DNA of 50,105 nt from [Mycobacterium] vasticus (GTDB lineage: Bacteria; Actinomycetota; Actinomycetes; Mycobacteriales; Mycobacteriaceae): the NCBI RefSeq assembly GCF_020181595.1, contig NZ_CP084028.1, forward strand, positions 4,257,906-4,308,010, given 5' to 3'. Below, piece by piece: positions 46,318 through 50,105 of the stretch; positions within the stretch are counted from its first letter, which is position 1; each line of letters opens with the position of its first letter. The notes beneath the pieces are model-generated. The model made no database searches. It was given only the letters and a program-made list of their open reading frames with translations, and was not told the DNA's origin. The position numbers and the translations under genes are program-made.

Positions 46318-46857
46318 ATGAGCGAGAACGACAACCACACTTCGAAATTCCACGCACTGCTTCAAGAGCAGATCTACCACGAATTCACCGCAGCGCAACA
46401 ATACGTCGCGGTAGCCGTTTATTTCGACGGCAGTGATTTACCACAATTGGCGAAGTTCTTTTACAGCCAGGCCGTCGAGGAACGCAGCCACGCGATGATG
46501 ATGGTGCAGTACCTGCTCGACCGCGGCATCGCCGTCGACATCCCCGGCACCGGCGGGGTCCGCAACCGGTTCGACGCCCCGCGCGACGCACTGGCGCTCA
46601 TGCTCGACCAGGAGAACACCGTCACCGAACAGGTCAGCCGGCTGACCAGCGCCGCCCGCGATGAGGGCGATCACCTCGGCGAGCAGTTCATGGGCTGGTT
46701 CCTGACCGAGCAGGTCGAGGAGGTGTCGGTGATGACCCGGTTGTTGCGGGTCGCCGACCGCGCCGGGCACAACATGTTCGAACTGGAGAACTTCATCGCC
46801 CGCGAGGTCGCCGGGCCGGCTCTGGACCGCAGCGCACCCCGGATGGCCGGCGGGTAA
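46318..46857 (+). CDS. bfrB: Ferritin BfrB
   Basis: The product is 179 residues. The ferritin ferroxidase residues are visible in EQIYHEFTAAQQY, FYSQAVEERSHAMMM and the later EQFMGWFLTEQVEEV. BfrB stores iron as a 24-mer and is the main iron store in mycobacteria. The start ATG at 46318 is chosen from the -10 spacing and similarity to BfrB N-termini (KFHALLQEQI); a longer frame to 46225 would cover the promoter. It converges on glpQ1, with a 16-bp hairpin between. Confidence 0.96.
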   Translation: MSENDNHTSKFHALLQEQIYHEFTAAQQYVAVAVYFDGSDLPQLAKFFYSQAVEERSHAMMMVQYLLDRGIAVDIPGTGGVRNRFDAPRDALALMLDQENTVTEQVSRLTSAARDEGDHLGEQFMGWFLTEQVEEVSVMTRLLRVADRAGHNMFELENFIAREVAGPALDRSAPRMAGG

Positions 46858-46866
46858 CCGGCGATC

Positions 46867-46914
46867 CGAATCAGCCCGCCCGCAGCCTCGCCTTGGTTCG
46901 GGCGGGCTGATTCG
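46867..46914. terminator. Bidirectional hairpin between bfrB and glpQ1
   Basis: Perfect 16-bp arms (46867-46882 and 46899-46914) flank a 16-nt loop. The stem overlaps the last codons of glpQ1 and lies 9 bases after the bfrB stop. Confidence 0.8.
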
Positions 46915-47686
46915 TGGCGATCCAGGCCACGCCGACATCCCGGCAGAAGTCGACGTCCGCCGCCTGGTCGACAGTCCAGCAGTACAGCGCCCGGCCGCGG
47001 GCAGCGGCATGGTCCACCAGCTCCGGGTGCTCCCGCAGCGTCTCGATCGACGGGCCGATCGCGGTGGCCCCGACCGTGGTCGCCGCGCTGCCGCCGAGGT
47101 ATTGGGCCGCCGAGCCGAGCAGAACGGTCGGCATCAGCGGCGCGGCCCGGCGGATCCGCCATACCGCAGCCGCCGAGAACGACATCACCACCGCGCGTGA
47201 GCGGCTCGCCGAGGCGGGTGCGGCGATCCCATACCGCGCCAGCAGTGCCAACACCTTGCGCTCGACCAGTGCGCCGTAGCGCACCGGATGCTTGGTCTCG
47301 ATGAAGATCTTCACCGGCCGATGCCAGTCCAGCACCAGTTCCACCAGTGCATCGAGCGTGAGAAGCCCGGTGTCCCCGCTCTTTTCGGAGTTCGGCGATC
47401 CGGCCATCCCGCTCGGATGCCAGCCGCCGTAATCCAGGTTCTGCAGCTGCGACAGCGTCATCTCGCTGACCACCCCGACGCCACTGGACGTCCGGTCCAC
47501 CCGCCGGTCGTGCACACAGACCAGGTGCCCGTCGCTGGTCAGCCGCACATCGCACTCGACGCCGTCGGCCCCCTCGGCCAGCGCGCGGTCGTAGGCGGCC
47601 AGGGTGTGTTCCGGAAGGTCTGCCGACGCGCCACGATGCGCGACGACGAATGGGTGCTCTGTCACCACATCGCCGGGCCGCGCCAT
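46871..47686 (-). CDS. glpQ1: Glycerophosphodiester phosphodiesterase GlpQ1
   Basis: The product is 271 residues. The GDPD motifs are present: VAHRGASADLPEHTLAAY, ADGVECDVRLTSDGHLVCVHD, and IFIETKHPVRYG. It hydrolyses glycerophosphodiesters from phospholipid turnover to glycerol-3-phosphate and an alcohol. The ATG at 47686 matches the usual length; a frame to 47791 runs into the next gene. It starts 4 bp after the DUF4328 gene stop, so they form an operon. No signal peptide is visible. Confidence 0.94.
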   Translation of the reverse strand: MARPGDVVTEHPFVVAHRGASADLPEHTLAAYDRALAEGADGVECDVRLTSDGHLVCVHDRRVDRTSSGVGVVSEMTLSQLQNLDYGGWHPSGMAGSPNSEKSGDTGLLTLDALVELVLDWHRPVKIFIETKHPVRYGALVERKVLALLARYGIAAPASASRSRAVVMSFSAAAVWRIRRAAPLMPTVLLGSAAQYLGGSAATTVGATAIGPSIETLREHPELVDHAAARGRALYCWTVDQAADVDFCRDVGVAWIATNQPARTKARLRAG

Positions 47687-47690
47687 GGCC

Positions 47691-48746
47691 TTATGCTGCC
47701 GGTTCCCGCCCGTCGGACTCAAGAGCCGCGGCCGGTGGCGCGCCGGTTCCCGTCCCCGAAGGCAGCCCCGATGGCGGCGCCACCGGGACATGGGCCCGGT
47801 CGTCGGCGACCACCCAGTGGTGGGTGGGCCGGCCCATCGACCGCTGCTCGAAGCCCTCGACCACCCGGGCCACGGTCAGCACCGCGGCCAGGCCCAGCAG
47901 ATAGGCGAGGATCGTCGCCACCACATTGTTGGCGATGCCCTGGGCGTCGTCGGTCCAGCTGGTGGCGGTGGCGAACACCGCCGCGGCGGTGGCGGCCGCC
48001 CACACCAGCCACCACACCACGATGGGCTTGCGCAGCGCGGCCAGCCGGTTCTCGCGGCCGGCCAGCTCCAGCACGTAGACCGGTGCCCAGGCCAGGTTGA
48101 CCAGCGGCACCAGGCACCCGGCGCGCAACGCCCAGTCCGGGCGCGACTCGGGCAGGTGCAGTTTGGCGAACGCCGCCGCCCGGCGCGCCCGCAGCCAACG
48201 GGTCAGCACCACCGCGCACCAGATCACCGCCGCGATCGCGGCCAGGCCGGCCAGCCGCCCCAGCCACACCGCGGCGCCGGCGATCAGCGGATGCAGCAGC
48301 CGGGTGCGGTTGATGATCATCAGCAGATAGATCAGCGTGTGCACCACCGCGGCGATACCCAGCGCGGCGATCGCACCGCCGATGGCCCTCTCCAGCAGCT
48401 GCGGCGACGGCGCCACACTCTCCGATGTCTTTCGCTGCGCCACAGCAGGATTCGGTGCGCCCATCAGGGTCCAGCGTGGCATCACCGGGTACCGAGGGGT
48501 GGGCCCGAGCGGGCGCTGCGGGCGCTCCTGCGGCGGCGGGGGGCCGGGGCGCACCGCGATCCAGCGATAGGCAGTGCGGGGCGGCGGCCCCTCCGGAGCA
48601 GCAGACGGCCCCGGGGGCCGCATCAGCTCGGCTTCCTGGGCGGGAGTCAACGGCGCCCACAGCGAACCGTTGCAGTTGGGGCACCACTCCCGCTGTTGAT
48701 CGCGCACGTTCCACCGCATACCGCAGCGGGAGCACACCTGAATCAC
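47691..48746 (-). CDS. Zinc-ribbon DUF4328-type membrane protein (Rv3843c-like)
   Basis: The product is 351 residues, starting with GTG. An N-terminal zinc ribbon (CSRCGMRWN, CPNCNGSL) is followed by a Pro-rich linker and, from about residue 115, a DUF4328 membrane domain with about six helices (GGAIAALGIAAVVHTLIYLL, AVWLGRLAGLAAIAAVIW, LLGLAAVLTVARVVEGFEQ). The C-terminus is Pro/Gly-rich. Function unknown. It is the first gene of the operon with glpQ1. Confidence 0.9.
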   Translation of the reverse strand: MIQVCSRCGMRWNVRDQQREWCPNCNGSLWAPLTPAQEAELMRPPGPSAAPEGPPPRTAYRWIAVRPGPPPPQERPQRPLGPTPRYPVMPRWTLMGAPNPAVAQRKTSESVAPSPQLLERAIGGAIAALGIAAVVHTLIYLLMIINRTRLLHPLIAGAAVWLGRLAGLAAIAAVIWCAVVLTRWLRARRAAAFAKLHLPESRPDWALRAGCLVPLVNLAWAPVYVLELAGRENRLAALRKPIVVWWLVWAAATAAAVFATATSWTDDAQGIANNVVATILAYLLGLAAVLTVARVVEGFEQRSMGRPTHHWVVADDRAHVPVAPPSGLPSGTGTGAPPAAALESDGREPAA

Positions 48747-49148
48747 GGCACCAGCGTAGCGAGGCGCGAACAGGACGGGCGCGGGATAGGTCCTCCGGCC
48801 GGCCAGAGACCCCGGTCAGCAACCACCCGGCTATCCACAGTTTCCACAGGTTTATCCACATATCACCCCGGCGGTGAACCCGTCGGTGAAGTGCTTTTTT
48901 GCGGTCGGCCGATACACCAGCTGTGGATGACGCGCCGTCAGCGACACGCGCCGACTAACAGCCCCGGGCGAAATCGCTTGATCCGCTAAGCAGCTGCATC
49001 GCCGCAGGCCAACCGGGTATTACTGGTCGAGTTTTTCCGCCCGCGCGCTCAGGCGCTATGATCGTCGTCACAGATCGGTTGTGATGCGCCTCACTGAGGT
49101 GGGCGCACGGTGAGTGTGGGGGGCATACGAGATGGTCGGGGCAGGGTA
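48747..49148. other. Intergenic region with DnaA-box-like cluster
   Basis: These 402 bases hold no protein-coding frame I would support. Sites resembling the DnaA 9-mer occur at 48831-48839 (CTATCCACA), 48840-48848 (GTTTCCACA), 48852-48860 (TTATCCACA, exact E. coli consensus) and 48922-48930 (TCATCCACA on the minus strand). A T6 run lies near 48895. The rest is unremarkable. Confidence 0.5.
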
Positions 49149-49265
49149 ATGACGGCACACCCGGGATCGGCGACCTATAAGCGCGGCTACCTGCTGGCGT
49201 CGCTGCGCGCCGGAGCGATCGCCCTGATACTGCTGACCGTCCTGCTCGCGCTCGTCCTGACCTGA
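49149..49265 (+). CDS. Small single-pass membrane protein upstream of sodA
   Basis: The product has 38 residues: a polar start (MTAHPGSATYKRGYLL) and one hydrophobic segment (AGAIALILLTVLLALVLT) that would span the membrane. GGGGCAGGG about 5 bases upstream can serve as a Shine-Dalgarno sequence. The stop is TGA at 49263-49265. It is too short for usual annotation. There is no similarity I recognise; coding potential rests on codon use, the purine-rich site and the clean membrane segment. Confidence 0.5.
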   Translation: MTAHPGSATYKRGYLLASLRAGAIALILLTVLLALVLT

Positions 49266-49445
49266 GTCCGGCGGTTGGGCAAGGGCCCTCCTTGCGGTAC
49301 TCGCTGCGGTGGAGCAATGTGGATCGAGGTGCCTCCACCGGCAATCGCGCGCCGGAGGTGGGGTGCCGTAAGCGCGTCAACGCAAGTCGACAATGATCAA
49401 CGGTGATCGACACCGGATCAGGACTGATCGAAGGAAAGGAACCCC

Positions 49446-50066
49446 GTGGCCGACTACACCTTGCCCGACTTGGACTGGGATTACGGAGCCCTTGAGCCGC
49501 ACATCTCGGGCCAGATCAACGAAATTCACCACAGCAAGCATCACGCCGCCTACGTGGCCGGCGTCAACGGCGCCGTGGCCAAGCTCGAAGAGGCGCGGGC
49601 CAACGACGACCACGCCGCGATCTTCCTGAACGAGAAGAACCTGGCGTTCCACCTCGGTGGGCACGTCAACCACTCGATCTGGTGGAAGAACCTGTCCCCC
49701 AACGGTGGTGACAAGCCGACCGGCGAGCTGGCCGCAGCCATCGACGACGCGTTCGGGTCGTTCGACAAGTTCCGCGCACAGTTCACCGCAGCCGCCAACG
49801 GGCTGCAGGGCTCGGGCTGGGCGGTGCTCGGCTACGACACCCTGGGCGGCAAGCTGCTGACCTTCCAGCTATATGACCAGCAGGCCAACGTGCCGCTGGG
49901 CATCATCCCGCTGCTGCAGGTCGACATGTGGGAGCACGCCTTCTACCTGCAGTACAAGAACGTCAAGGCGGACTACGTCAAGGCGTTCTGGAACGTCGTC
50001 AACTGGGCCGACGTGCAGTCGCGGTTCGCGGCGGCCACGTCGAAGACCTCCGGGCTGATCTTCTAG
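49446..50066 (+). CDS. sodA: Superoxide dismutase (Mn/Fe family)
   Basis: The product is 206 residues, starting with GTG after GAAGGAAAGGA. Metal ligands are in LHH/IHHSKHH (N-terminal His), HVNHSIWW, and the C-terminal [13 protein letters not shown] (Asp and His). The segment FHLGGHVNH and [10 protein letters not shown] match the Mn-containing enzymes of fast growers such as M. smegmatis rather than the FNLAGH form of the M. tuberculosis Fe enzyme. It is exported by SecA2 in mycobacteria without a signal peptide; none is seen here either. The gene ends 40 bases before the window edge. Confidence 0.96.
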   Translation: MADYTLPDLDWDYGALEPHISGQINEIHHSKHHAAYVAGVNGAVAKLEEARANDDHAAIFLNEKNLAFHLGGHVNHSIWWKNLSPNGGDKPTGELAAAIDDAFGSFDKFRAQFTAAANGLQGSGWAVLGYDTLGGKLLTFQLYDQQANVPLGIIPLLQVDMWEHAFYLQYKNVKADYVKAFWNVVNWADVQSRFAAATSKTSGLIF

Positions 50067-50105
50067 GCCCCCAGTCACACCGGAGCGGGGCGCGGCGCCA
50101 TGGGC

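Overview
The window is chromosomal DNA of a mycobacterium (Mycobacteriaceae, high GC). Much of the gene order follows the M. tuberculosis Rv3803c-Rv3846 segment: the mycolyltransferase genes fbpD and fbpA, the arabinogalactan genes aftB-ubiA-Rv3807c-glfT2-glf, erp, Rv3811, Rv3813c, Rv3815c/Rv3816c, Rv3818-Rv3819, Rv3829c-Rv3831, serS, Rv3835-Rv3836, Rv3837c-pheA-Rv3839, bfrB, glpQ1, Rv3843c and sodA. The sulfolipid block that sits between Rv3819 and Rv3829c in M. tuberculosis is absent and SodA looks Mn-type, so a non-tuberculous species is likely. Gene names come from recognised protein sequence and gene order; no database search was possible.

Layout. 1-5054 is an accessory island: a truncated nucleoid-associated (NA37-like) gene, an XRE-ImmA/IrrE metallopeptidase with a partner gene, and a divergent MerR-type HTH fused to an SF2 helicase followed by two small genes. 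5055-5474 holds no convincing gene. 5475-7884 is a complete IS21-type element (istA-istB) whose right end has beheaded an AbiEi/DUF559-type gene (7885-8510). 8573-17361 is the cell-wall core on the minus strand: Ag85-type proteins, decaprenyl-phospho-arabinose synthesis, galactan polymerisation and UDP-galactofuranose supply, with overlapping genes. 17605-24723 carries erp, a PGRP amidase, a HAD phosphatase, two PlsC-type acyltransferases and a Rieske/metallo-beta-lactamase protein.

24726-27448 is a DUF2563 / DUF1023-hydrolase / lipoprotein unit that I read as a candidate secreted effector with an immunity lipoprotein. 27445-30194 is an FAD dehydrogenase / TetR / membrane protein group with two near-identical TetR operators. 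30262-34459 is an mmpS-mmpL exporter bracketed by two related TetR genes, one collapsed by an internal deletion. 34606-37448 is a foreign-looking type II restriction-modification pair of the BsuBI/PstI kind, inserted directly against serS. 40498-41715 has a small Cys-rich protein and an HTH-MNT/HEPN toxin-antitoxin operon with a palindromic operator over its -10. 41746-50066 returns to housekeeping genes: pheA, IdeR-box genes (a DUF2470-type gene and bfrB), CPBP protease, LCP ligase, glpQ1 and sodA, with a cluster of DnaA-box-like sites before sodA.

Regulation visible in the sequence: at least seven genes have a TANNNT -10 hexamer ending 6-8 nt before the start codon, which indicates leaderless mRNAs. 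Convergent pairs are separated by long bidirectional hairpins or share or abut stop codons. The strongest candidates for new biology are the helicase/ImmA island, the DUF2563-DUF1023-lipoprotein unit, and the mmpS/mmpL locus with its decayed repressor.
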